Source of the DNA: Chloroflexota bacterium
GTDB lineage: Bacteria; Chloroflexota; Dormibacteria; Dormibacterales; Dormibacteraceae
DNA: 64,000 nucleotides
Assembly (NCBI GenBank): GCA_005880695.1
Contig: VBGR01000033.1
Span: forward strand, 38,428 to 102,427
Direction of reading: 5' to 3'
Under the pieces are notes generated by a model. It did not search any database. It was given only the letters and a program-made list of their open reading frames with translations, and was not told the origin of the DNA. Of the stretch, positions 54,611 through 62,057 are shown piece after piece (position 1 is the first letter of the stretch; the number at the start of each line of letters is the position of its first letter). The translations under genes were made by a program, and so were the position numbers.

Positions 54611-55639
54611 TCAAAACTGCTCGTTGAAGCGCAAATCGTTCTCGTAGAAGAGGCGGAGGTCCTCCACGTCGTACTTCAGAAGCGCCATGCGCTCGATCCC
54701 GAAACCCCAGGCGAAGCCTGTGTACTTCTCCGGGTCGACGCCGCCGTTGCGGAGCACGTTGGGGTGGACCATGCCGCAGCCGCCGGTCTCCAGCCAGCCC
54801 TGGTTGCCGCAGCTCCGGCAGCCGGCCCCGCCGCAGCGTCCGCAGAGCGTGTCGAACTCGAAGCTCGGCTCGGTGTAGGGGAAATAGGTCGGCCTCATGC
54901 GTACCCGCCGCTCGGGTCCGAAGAGCGATTGCACAAGGTAGAGGAGCGTGCCCTTCAGGTCGCCGACCGTAAGGCCCTCGTCGACGGCCAGGCCCTCGAC
55001 CTGCATGAAGTACGGCAAGTGGGTCGCATCCAGGTTGTCGCGCCGGTAAACGCGCCCGGGGGCGATGACGAAGATCGGCGGCGTCCGCAGGCGTTCCATC
55101 GCCCGGATCTGGACCGACGAGGTGTGGGTGCGCAGCACTATTGACTCGTCTTCGGCCAGGAAGAAGGTCTCCTGGAGGTCGCGCGAGGCGTGGCCCTTGG
55201 GCAGGTTCAGCGCTTCGAAGCAGTACCAGTCCGTCTCGATCTCCGGGCCCTCTTCGACCTGGTAGCCGAGCCGCTCGAGGATGGTCTCGACCTCCGAGCG
55301 GACCTGGTTCAGGACGTGGATATGCCCACGATCGAGCGGGGGCGCCGGAAAGGTGACGTCGATCGCCTCCAGCTCCGCCAGCCGTGCGAATCGTCCTTCC
55401 TGCAGCTCCCGAATACGAGCCTCAGCCGCGGCCTGGATTCGATCCCGTGCGGCATTGGCCGATGCGCCCACGGGTTTTCGCTCAGCTTGTGGAAGAGAGC
55501 CGATTTGCTTGAGCACATTCGTGATTCGACCGGCGCGGCCCAGGAAAGACCAGCGAACTTGCTCGACTTCGTCCGTGTTGCGGGCCTCTGACAGCGCAAC
55601 CAGGGCGTTGTCCACCATTGCCTTGATCTCGTTGATCAC
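54611..55639 (-). CDS. pheS: Phenylalanyl-tRNA synthetase alpha subunit
   Basis: The catalytic subunit of PheRS. The 342 residues show an N-terminal coiled coil, then class II motif 2 (FVIAPGRVYRRDNLDATHLP), FMQVEGLAVDEGLTVGDLKG and motif 3 (GFAWGFGIERMALLKYDVED). A CxxC/CxxC insertion (CGRCGGAGCRSC) near residue 270 suggests a small zinc site, seen in some lineages. The start is GTG, overlapping the rlmB-like stop. Confidence 0.95.
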   Translation of the reverse strand: MINEIKAMVDNALVALSEARNTDEVEQVRWSFLGRAGRITNVLKQIGSLPQAERKPVGASANAARDRIQAAAEARIRELQEGRFARLAELEAIDVTFPAPPLDRGHIHVLNQVRSEVETILERLGYQVEEGPEIETDWYCFEALNLPKGHASRDLQETFFLAEDESIVLRTHTSSVQIRAMERLRTPPIFVIAPGRVYRRDNLDATHLPYFMQVEGLAVDEGLTVGDLKGTLLYLVQSLFGPERRVRMRPTYFPYTEPSFEFDTLCGRCGGAGCRSCGNQGWLETGGCGMVHPNVLRNGGVDPEKYTGFAWGFGIERMALLKYDVEDLRLFYENDLRFNEQF

Positions 55640-56430
55640 CGCAGCCTCCGGCGCACCTCGTAGAGGAGGACCGCCGCCGCGGCGGCCACGTTGAGCGACT
55701 CCACGCCCGCCGCCATCGGCAGCGCGACGGACTCCAGCGGGCGGCTCACTCCGTGCGTCTCGCTGCCGAGCACCAGCGCCTCGGCCTTCTCCACCGCCAC
55801 CTCGTCAAGGGGCCGGCCGCCGGCGCCGGTGCCGAGCACCTGCAGGCCTTCCAGGTCTGCCCAGCTCGCGCGGGCAACGGCCAGGTAGAAGACGTGCCCG
55901 GCCGAGGCGCGCACGGCCTTGGCTCCGTGTGGATCGGCCGTTCCGGGCAGCACCGCCAGAGCGGGAGCGCCCGCGGCGGCCGCGGTCCGGGCGATGGTGC
56001 CGACGTTGCCGGGGTCCTGGACGCCGTCGAGGACGACCAGCGGCCAGCCCGCGGCGCGCGCCGTTTCGAGCGCCTCCGCGGGAGTGGCGAGGGCGGCTCG
56101 GCCGACCGCGAGCACGCCCTGCGGCGTCTCCGTCTGGCTCAGGGTTCGGAAGAGTTCCTTCGTCACCGTCTCCACCCGTTCGGCCTCCACTTCGAACCTC
56201 TCCCCCTCGCGCAGGACGAGAAGCTCGAGGTGAACGCCTGCCGCCTGGGCCTGCCTGACGACGCGCGGGCCTTCGAGAAGTACCACACCGGGCTCGCGCT
56301 TTGTGGCGAGGCGATGAAGACGGCGGACTAGCGGGTTGTCAGGGCTGCTAAGTGGCTCAGTGGACTGTGACGGCCGTCGGGGTAGCAGGCCGGAGGCTCT
56401 AAGACCGGCGTTCCAGGCCGTCGGTGCCAA
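55636..56430 (-). CDS. RlmB/TrmH-family rRNA 2'-O-methyltransferase (start inside a repeat element)
   Basis: This SpoU/TrmH methyltransferase has the family's deep-knot motifs: GPRVVRQAQAAG in the N-terminal substrate-binding region, then VVLDGVQDPGNVGTIARTAA, LVLGSETHGVSR and LPMAAGVESLNVAAAAAVLL. Homology starts at SSPDNPLVRRL, about residue 28 counted from TTG 56430. No ATG, GTG or TTG lies between that point and the TTG, and the intervening 78 bases belong almost wholly to repeat copy B. The native start seems to have been replaced. A CTG at 56388, also inside the element, is another option. pheS follows directly, as in many bacteria. Confidence 0.88.
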   Translation of the reverse strand: MAPTAWNAGLRASGLLPRRPSQSTEPLSSPDNPLVRRLHRLATKREPGVVLLEGPRVVRQAQAAGVHLELLVLREGERFEVEAERVETVTKELFRTLSQTETPQGVLAVGRAALATPAEALETARAAGWPLVVLDGVQDPGNVGTIARTAAAAGAPALAVLPGTADPHGAKAVRASAGHVFYLAVARASWADLEGLQVLGTGAGGRPLDEVAVEKAEALVLGSETHGVSRPLESVALPMAAGVESLNVAAAAAVLLYEVRRRLR

Positions 56431-56572
56431 GGCGCGGGTGGCGCGACGAGGAGCGCATCTGGAGGATGCGTGACGACAAAGCGCCGGGCTCCCGCAACAC
56501 CGGCATCAGCGCCCTAGGGCGCCCGGCGGCCTGGGACGGCGGATGCACGCCGAATGGCCGTCACAGTCCACT
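56359..56572. repeat. MITE-like element, copy B (between rplT and rlmB-like gene)
   Basis: This 214-base element has perfect 17-base terminal inverted repeats: AGTGGACTGTGACGGCC at 56359-56375 and its complement GGCCGTCACAGTCCACT at 56556-56572. Its core (56415-56529) matches copy A in the same orientation. The two stems GCGCATC/GATGCGT (56453-56471) and GCGCC-CTAG-GGCGC (56509-56522) are kept while loop bases differ. The right end overlaps the rplT stop codon, and the left half encodes the apparent N-terminus of the rlmB-like gene. No transposase is present. Confidence 0.85.
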
Positions 56573-56924
56573 AGAGGCTTTGCTTGGCAACCTCTACCAG
56601 CCGAGCAAAGGAGCCAGAGTCGCGGACCGCCATGTCGGCCAGCACCTTGCGATCGATCTCAACCCCGGCCTGGCGCAGCCCGTGCATGAAGCGGTTGTAG
56701 GGGAGGCCGCCCTGCCGGGAGGCGGCGTTGATTCGCGTGATCCAGAGCCGGCGCATCTCGCGCTTGCGCCGCCGCCGGTCGCGGAACGCGTAGGCGAGCG
56801 CGTGGAGGACGGCTTCGTTGGCGGGCCGGAAGAGCAGCTTCTTGGAGAGCCGGAAGCCCTTCGCCCGTTCCAGGATCGACTTGTGGCGGCGGTGCGCGGT
56901 GACGCCGCGCTTGACGCGAGCCAT
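56571..56924 (-). CDS. rplT: 50S ribosomal protein L20
   Basis: L20 is needed for early 50S assembly and represses its own operon in several bacteria. The 117 residues are canonical: [40 protein letters not shown] and [20 protein letters not shown]. It follows rpmI after four bases. A repeat element begins at its stop codon. Confidence 0.97.
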   Translation of the reverse strand: MARVKRGVTAHRRHKSILERAKGFRLSKKLLFRPANEAVLHALAYAFRDRRRRKREMRRLWITRINAASRQGGLPYNRFMHGLRQAGVEIDRKVLADMAVRDSGSFARLVEVAKQSL

Positions 56925-56928
56925 TCCG

Positions 56929-57123
56929 CTATACCCCGAGCGCCCGGCGGACCATCTTCTTGTCGGTCCGATCGACAGCGCTCAGGGCCCGGTAGGCACG
57001 CTTTCGCTTGGCGGACTTGTGCTCGAGGAGGTGACTCTTCCAGGCATGGCGGCGAACCAGCTTGCCGGTGCCGGTCAGGCGCACGCGCTTGGCGATGCCC
57101 TTACGGGTCTTCAACTTAGGCAC
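56929..57123 (-). CDS. rpmI: 50S ribosomal protein L35
   Basis: The 64 residues match L35: [37 protein letters not shown] and KRKRAYR. The start is GTG, overlapping the end of infC by eight bases, which suggests coupled translation in the conserved infC-rpmI-rplT operon. Confidence 0.96.
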   Translation of the reverse strand: MPKLKTRKGIAKRVRLTGTGKLVRRHAWKSHLLEHKSAKRKRAYRALSAVDRTDKKMVRRALGV

Positions 57124-57673
57124 TGGCAGCTGCTCCTTCTTGTTGCTCTTGCTTGGCGGCTTTGGCGTTGGGCGCCAGGATCATGAAGAGGTTGCGGCCT
57201 TCCATCAAAGGCTGGCGCTCGACGACCGCGATGTCCTTGGCCTCGGCCGCGACGCGGTCGAGGATGCGCCGGCCGATCTCCTGGTGGACCATCTCGCGGC
57301 CCCGGAACATGATCGTCACCTTCACCTTCTCGCCCTGCTCCAAGAAAGTCTTGACGCCCTTGAACTTGGTCTGAAAGTCGTGCTCCGCGACCTTCGGTCG
57401 CAGCTTCATCTCCTTCAGCTTGATCACGTTCTGCCGCCGCCGCTGGTCCTTCTCCTTCTTGATCGTCTCGAACTTGTACTTGCCGTAGTCGATCAGGCGG
57501 CAGACGGGCGGGCTGGCCTGGGGCGCGAACTCGACGAGGTCGAGGCCCTTTTCGTTCGCGATCCGCTTCGCGGTCTCCAACGGGAGCACTCCCAACTGGT
57601 TGCCTTGATCGTCGATCAGGCGCACCTCCTGTGCGCGGATCTGATCGTTGATGCGGAGTTCCTTAAACGCGAT
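57116..57673 (-). CDS. infC: Translation initiation factor IF-3 (ATC start)
   Basis: IF-3 keeps the 30S subunit free and rejects non-canonical start codons. The 185 residues begin AFKELRINDQIRAQEVRLID, then VCRLIDYGKYKFE and, in the C-terminal domain, KVTIMFRGREM. The first canonical start, GTG at 57625, would delete the conserved first strand. The frame is closed upstream by TAG (57682-57680). Only TGC and CCG separate it from an ATC at 57673 with AGAGG nine bases upstream. Non-AUG starts such as AUU in infC are a known self-regulation device, and this ATC fits that pattern. Confidence 0.96.
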   Translation of the reverse strand: MAFKELRINDQIRAQEVRLIDDQGNQLGVLPLETAKRIANEKGLDLVEFAPQASPPVCRLIDYGKYKFETIKKEKDQRRRQNVIKLKEMKLRPKVAEHDFQTKFKGVKTFLEQGEKVKVTIMFRGREMVHQEIGRRILDRVAAEAKDIAVVERQPLMEGRNLFMILAPNAKAAKQEQQEGAAASA

Positions 57674-57682
57674 CGGGCACTA

Positions 57683-57687
57683 CCTCT
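57683..57687 (-). promoter_or_regulatory. infC ribosome-binding site before an ATC start
   Basis: AGAGG nine bases upstream of the ATC at 57673 supports initiation there. Confidence 0.65.
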
Positions 57688-57690
57688 GTC

Positions 57691-57762
57691 GGTCTCAGAG
57701 CTCTCGAGCTACCTCCAATACAAAAAACGCGGACGGCAAAGCCCGTCCGCTCTGAGAACCTC
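57691..57762 (-). terminator. Attenuator-like terminator in the infC leader
   Basis: On the - strand GCGGACGG pairs with CCGTCCGC (57750-57729) and six U residues follow (57727-57722), a complete intrinsic terminator. It lies about 50 bases before the infC start and no gene precedes it on this strand, so it should act as an attenuator in the leader. Flanking sequences GGTTCTCAGAGC (57760-57749) and GCTCTGAGACC (57701-57691) are nearly complementary and could form an alternative long-range stem. L20 or another regulator may control the choice. Confidence 0.75.
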
Positions 57763-57820
57763 TTCGGCGCGCGAAAGCAAGCCTGGAGGTGAGGGGCGGG
57801 CCCTGCTTCAACGAGGGCCA

Positions 57821-57847
57821 ATGGTAGCAAGAAACCGGCCGTAACAA
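57821..57847 (-). promoter_or_regulatory. Candidate promoter of the infC-rpmI-rplT operon
   Basis: TACCAT (57826-57821) with TTGTTA (57847-57842) 15 bases upstream on the - strand. The spacing is short, so this is tentative. It lies upstream of the attenuator. Confidence 0.35.
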
Positions 57848-57878
57848 ACCCGGCTCGATCGGCGATGATTCCGGCGTC

Positions 57879-59009
57879 TTGCGGGCACGGACCCTACTGG
57901 TCGCGGCACTCATCCTGACCGCTTGCGGGCCGCTCAGCTCCACGGCCGGCGCCAAGGCATCCCCCTCGCCGACTCCGTCGCAGAAGCGGTCCACCCCCAC
58001 GCCGGGCGGTGGTGGCCCAGGGGCGGGTGGCCCCTACGCCATAGTCGTGAGCCCACTCCAGGCGGCGGGTCAGCCCTTCACCCTGAGCCTCATCGACGCC
58101 GCCGGCAAAGCGGTGGCGAGCGCCAGCGGAACGACCCGCCAGTCGGGCCCGACCTGCAGGTTGGGCCCTGACCAAGCGGCGCTGGTAGTGCCCTCCCCGG
58201 TCATCGTCAGCGCTTCCGACTCCAAGGTCTACTTCGAAGACGGCGACGGCAGCGTCAAGGCCTTCGGCCGGGATGGCAAGGTCAGCACCGTCGGCAAGCT
58301 CTCCTTCGGAGTCAACAGCGCGGCCGTCTTCGCGGTCAGCCCCGACGACAGCCGGATCGCCGTGGTGACGATCGACGCGTCGGCGCAACCGTTCAAGATC
58401 GCGCTCTCCGTCGGTCCGCTGCAGTCCCTACCAGGAACGCAGATCTACTCCACGACCGACCGCTCCTACAGCCTCTGGCCGGTCGGCTGGCACGCGGACC
58501 AGGTGGTCGTCGCCAGGGTGCCCGCCTGCACGCAGGGCGGCGGCCCCTTCACGGGCTTCCCCGTCGAGTACCACGTCGTCGATGCCCAGACCGCCGCCCG
58601 CACGGCAACCATCGGCGCCCTCGACGGCTGTCGCACCGTCAGCCTGCCATCTCCGGCAGGCGCGCTCTGCGAAGACACCCGTACACAGCGCCTGAACCTG
58701 CTCGGCTGGGACGGCCGGGCGCAGTCGTCCTGGGCCGACCCCGGGCTCTTCCAATACGCCGTCTCGCCGGCGGGCTGGGGCCTCGCCTGCTGCGAAGGCC
58801 AGAACGGTCCGCTGCTGCTGAACCCGTCCGGCGCCACGTCGACGATCGCGGCGGCCCAGGGCAGCATCGGCTGGATCGACGGAACTCACTTCCTGGTGGT
58901 CGGGCAGGGGCCGCAGGGCCAATCGGTCCTTTACGACACCAGCTCCAAGAAGACCACCCCGGTCGCCGTCTCGGGCACCTACCTGGGACGGCTGCCCGGC
59001 GGCGAATGA
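57879..59009 (+). CDS. Lipoprotein with beta-propeller-like repeats
   Basis: From a TTG at 57879 the 376 residues begin with a lipoprotein signal, RTLLVAALILTACGPLS, where Cys16 follows the LTA lipobox. A Pro/Ser/Thr/Gly-rich linker follows. The rest is beta-rich with short repeated units such as VFAVSPDDSRIAVVTID and YAVSPAGWGLACCEG, reminiscent of WD40/TolB-like propellers. No family was firmly recognised. It is divergent from infC and seven bases upstream of the PRC-barrel gene. Confidence 0.75.
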   Translation: MRARTLLVAALILTACGPLSSTAGAKASPSPTPSQKRSTPTPGGGGPGAGGPYAIVVSPLQAAGQPFTLSLIDAAGKAVASASGTTRQSGPTCRLGPDQAALVVPSPVIVSASDSKVYFEDGDGSVKAFGRDGKVSTVGKLSFGVNSAAVFAVSPDDSRIAVVTIDASAQPFKIALSVGPLQSLPGTQIYSTTDRSYSLWPVGWHADQVVVARVPACTQGGGPFTGFPVEYHVVDAQTAARTATIGALDGCRTVSLPSPAGALCEDTRTQRLNLLGWDGRAQSSWADPGLFQYAVSPAGWGLACCEGQNGPLLLNPSGATSTIAAAQGSIGWIDGTHFLVVGQGPQGQSVLYDTSSKKTTPVAVSGTYLGRLPGGE

Positions 59010-59016
59010 GCGGCTG

Positions 59017-59661
59017 ATGCCCGACCTCACCGACTTTCATTTCGGCGCCACGGTCGTCTCCAGCGAGGGCCGCAACGTGGGCACGCTGAAGTCGGTCGTG
59101 GTCGATCAGGATGGCTTCGACGCCCACGCCCTCGTGATCAAGGAGGAGGAGCCACTCGCGGCCCGGCTCCTGGGCGCCGAGTCGCTGACGGTTCGCGACG
59201 AGCTCGTTGTCCCCATCGCGGCGGTGGAGGCGGCGAGCCACGACCAGATCCGGCTCAGGATCACGGTCCGCGAGGTTCGCCGCCAGCGGCCCTACCTCAG
59301 CTATCACCTCCGCCCACTGAGCTCCCAAGACGCCTTCCGGCAGGTGCTGGCGCTGGGGACCTCGACCCCCAATCTGCCGGACCTCGAAGAAAGAGCCGAC
59401 AAGGCTGCCGGCGACATCGAGATCGAGCAGGACGAGAACGTGATGCTCGGCAAGACCGGCCGCAAGCTGGGCCATGTCAAGGACGTGCTCTACGACCAGG
59501 GCGAGCTGGTCGGAGTGGTCCTGACCCCGGCGGGGTTCTTCAAGCAGGACCTCGTGCTTCCGGTCCGCTTCCTCGACCGCTCGGACGACCTGGCGCTCTT
59601 CGCGCACCTGGAGGAGTCCGACCTGGAACGGTTGCAGCCGTTCCGCGAGTCGCCGGCCTAG
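59017..59661 (+). CDS. PRC-barrel domain protein
   Basis: The 214 residues contain two PRC-barrel-like beta domains. The first is FGATVVSSEGRNVGTLKSVV (about 8-75). The second is LGKTGRKLGHVKDVLYDQGE (about 143-200), and a charged linker separates them. PRC barrels occur in RimM and photosynthetic reaction centres and in many uncharacterised small proteins that bind RNA or proteins. The role here is unknown. It probably shares a transcript with the lipoprotein gene. Its stop overlaps the thrS stop, tail to tail (CTAG). Confidence 0.8.
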   Translation: MPDLTDFHFGATVVSSEGRNVGTLKSVVVDQDGFDAHALVIKEEEPLAARLLGAESLTVRDELVVPIAAVEAASHDQIRLRITVREVRRQRPYLSYHLRPLSSQDAFRQVLALGTSTPNLPDLEERADKAAGDIEIEQDENVMLGKTGRKLGHVKDVLYDQGELVGVVLTPAGFFKQDLVLPVRFLDRSDDLALFAHLEESDLERLQPFRESPA

Positions 59662-61424
59662 CGCCGCTTAGACGCGACCTCCTCGACCAGCCGCTGCGCG
59701 AACGCGTCGAGCTCCTCGTCCGACTGGGCGCCGGCCCGGTCCCGGACGTTGACGTGCCCGGCCTCGGCTTCCCGGGCTCCCACCACCGCCATGTAAGGGA
59801 CCTTGCGCGCCTGCGCGTCGCGGATCTTGCGGTTGATTCGCTCGGACCGGCTGTCGACCTCGACCCGCAGCTTGGCGGTGGCCAGTCGCGCCGCGACCTG
59901 CCCGGCGTACTGCGCCTGCTCGTCGGTGATCGGCAGGACCACCGTCTGGACCGGCGCCAGCCAGAGCGGAAAGGCCCCGGCATAGCGCTCGATCAGGTAA
60001 GCGAAAAGCCGCTCCATCGCGCCCGCGGCGCCCCGGTGCACCATCACCGGCCGCTGCCGGGAGCCGTCTTCCGCCACGTACTCGAGGTCGAACAGCTCGG
60101 GCAGCTGAAAGTCGACCTGGACCGTCGAGTTCGTGAACTCGCGGCGCAGCGCGTCACGGACCTGAAAGTCGATCTTGGGACCGTAGAAGGCGGCCTCGCC
60201 CGGGCCCAGCCGGTAAGTCTGGTCAAGCGACTCGAGGGCGGCGGCCAGCGCCGCCTGGGCGGCGGCCCACTGCTCCTCCCGGCCGATCCACTTGTCTTTC
60301 GCGTCATCCCGGACCGACAGCCGGTACCAGTACTCGTCGATGCCGAGCACTCCCGAGAAGTACATCGCGAGCTCCAGGGAGCCCTTCACCTCCGACTCCA
60401 GCTGTTCCGGCGTGCAGAAGATGTGCGCGTCATTGAGCGCGAAGGCGCGCACCCGATTCAGTCCTTGCAGCTCGCCGGATTTCTCAAACCGCCAGTTGTT
60501 GCCGATTTCCGCGATGCGCAGCGGGAGGTCGCGGTAGGAGTGCAGCTCCGACTGGTAGACGAGGATGTGGTGCGGACAGTTCATCGGGCGCAGCTCCAGG
60601 ACCTCCTCCGAGTCCTCGAACCGCATCGGCGGATACATGCTGTCGTGGTAGCGCTCCCAGTGGCCGCTCTTCTGGAAGAGCTCGAGCCGGGCCACGTCGG
60701 GCGTGCGCACGTGCTTGTAACCCCGGGCCAGCTCCTCGTCGATGATCCAGCGCTCGATCTCCCGGCGGACGGTGGCGCCGTCGGGCAGCCAGATCGGCAA
60801 GCCGGCGCCTGTCCTTTCGTCAGAGAGGAAGAGCTTGAGCTCCCGGCCCAGCCGCTTGTGGTCGCGCTTCTCAGCCTCGGCCAGGAACTCGAGATACTCG
60901 TCGAGGTCCTTCTGTGACGGCCAGGCCGTCCCGTACACGCGCTGCAGCTGGCGATTGTGCTCGTCGCCCTTCCAGTAGGCGCCCGCCAGCCGGGTCAGCT
61001 TGAACGCCTTGATCTCCCCCGCGTCAGGCACGTGCGGTCCGCGGCAAAGGTCGAGGAACTCGCCGGTCCAGTAGAGGCTCACCTTTTCGCCGTCCGGCAC
61101 GCGTTCCTGGATCAGCTCCACCTTGTAGGGCTGGTCCAGAGCCTCGAACTTGGCGATCGCCTCCGCCTTTTCGTCCAGCTCCTGCCGGAAGGGCAGCTTC
61201 CGTCCGATGATCGAGCGCATCTTTTTCTCGATCGCGGGCAGGTCCTCCTGGGTCAGCGGGCGGGCGAGGTCGAAGTCGTAGTAGAAGCCGTTCTCGATCG
61301 CCGGGCCGATCGCGTACTTGGCACCCGGAAAGAGCTCGGTCACCGCCGCCGCCAGAACGTGCGCCGCGGAGTGGCGGAGCACATCGAGCGGCTCTTTGCT
61401 TTCGTGGTCCGCGGCGTGGCTCAT
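59658..61424 (-). CDS. thrS: Threonyl-tRNA synthetase lacking the TGS domain
   Basis: ThrRS charges tRNA-Thr. From the ATG at 61424 there are 588 residues. It begins directly with the N2 editing domain (DVLRHSAAHVLAAAVTELFP) and continues through the class II core: NCPHHILVYQSELHSYRDLP, NWRFEKSGELQGLNRVRAFA, then VHRGAAGAMERLFAYLIERY and a C-terminal anticodon domain. The usual N-terminal TGS (N1) domain of about 60 residues is absent. The frame upstream to 61925 is antisense to dedA and does not encode a TGS. Some ThrRS proteins naturally lack TGS. Confidence 0.95.
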   Translation of the reverse strand: MSHAADHESKEPLDVLRHSAAHVLAAAVTELFPGAKYAIGPAIENGFYYDFDLARPLTQEDLPAIEKKMRSIIGRKLPFRQELDEKAEAIAKFEALDQPYKVELIQERVPDGEKVSLYWTGEFLDLCRGPHVPDAGEIKAFKLTRLAGAYWKGDEHNRQLQRVYGTAWPSQKDLDEYLEFLAEAEKRDHKRLGRELKLFLSDERTGAGLPIWLPDGATVRREIERWIIDEELARGYKHVRTPDVARLELFQKSGHWERYHDSMYPPMRFEDSEEVLELRPMNCPHHILVYQSELHSYRDLPLRIAEIGNNWRFEKSGELQGLNRVRAFALNDAHIFCTPEQLESEVKGSLELAMYFSGVLGIDEYWYRLSVRDDAKDKWIGREEQWAAAQAALAAALESLDQTYRLGPGEAAFYGPKIDFQVRDALRREFTNSTVQVDFQLPELFDLEYVAEDGSRQRPVMVHRGAAGAMERLFAYLIERYAGAFPLWLAPVQTVVLPITDEQAQYAGQVAARLATAKLRVEVDSRSERINRKIRDAQARKVPYMAVVGAREAEAGHVNVRDRAGAQSDEELDAFAQRLVEEVASKRR

Positions 61425-61451
61425 GGGCAACTCAGAATACCGAGACGCCTT

Positions 61452-62057
61452 ATGGACATTCGCGCCCTTGCCGACTCGATCGGCTACCCCGCGGCGGCCC
61501 TCGGCATCCTCATCGAGAGCACCGGCCTCCCCTTCCCGGGCGAGCTGACGCTCCTCGCGGTGGCGGCCTATGCCGGCACCGGCCGGCTCAACATCGTCCT
61601 GGTCATCGTGCTGGCCGCGGTCGGCGCCGTGGCGGGCGGCGACCTCGGCTACTTCATCGGACTGCGGGGCGGCCGGCCGTTCCTGGAGCGGCTCATACGC
61701 TGGCTCCACCTGAGCCCCTCGCACCTGGCCCAGGCTGAGGTCTTCTTCGCCCACCACGGTGACAAGACGATCCTGGTCGGACGCTTCGTCCTCGGCCTGA
61801 GGTCGTACGCCTCGATGTTCGCCGGGGTTGCCCGGATGCCCTTCTGGCGATTCCAGCTCTACAGCGCGCTTGGCGCTGTCGCCTGGGCCACAACCTTCGG
61901 GATCGTGGGCTTCGTACTGGGCCACAACTGGCCGCTCCTGGAACGCGTGGTGCGGGGCCTGGGCTACCTCGGCGTCGGAATCGTGGTCGTCGGCGGCCTC
62001 AGTTTTCTTCTGGTCCGTACACGCGCGAAGCGCCGCTCGCCACCGCGGCGCCCGTGA
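61452..62057 (+). CDS. DedA-family membrane protein
   Basis: The 201 residues have four to five membrane helices and DedA signatures: GILIESTGLPFPGELTLLAV, GDLGYFIGLRGGRPFLERL, FFAHHGDKTILVGRFVLGLR and FAGVARMPFWRF. DedA proteins help recycle undecaprenyl phosphate or flip lipids and affect pH and envelope homeostasis. It is divergent from thrS with a 27-base gap, and its 3' end overlaps the MFS gene by 59 bases, tail to tail. Confidence 0.88.
   Translation: MDIRALADSIGYPAAALGILIESTGLPFPGELTLLAVAAYAGTGRLNIVLVIVLAAVGAVAGGDLGYFIGLRGGRPFLERLIRWLHLSPSHLAQAEVFFAHHGDKTILVGRFVLGLRSYASMFAGVARMPFWRFQLYSALGAVAWATTFGIVGFVLGHNWPLLERVVRGLGYLGVGIVVVGGLSFLLVRTRAKRRSPPRRP

Noticed and set aside
61425..61925. 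N-terminal extension of thrS that might hold a TGS domain
   Set aside because: It is antisense to dedA and shows none of the TGS pattern.
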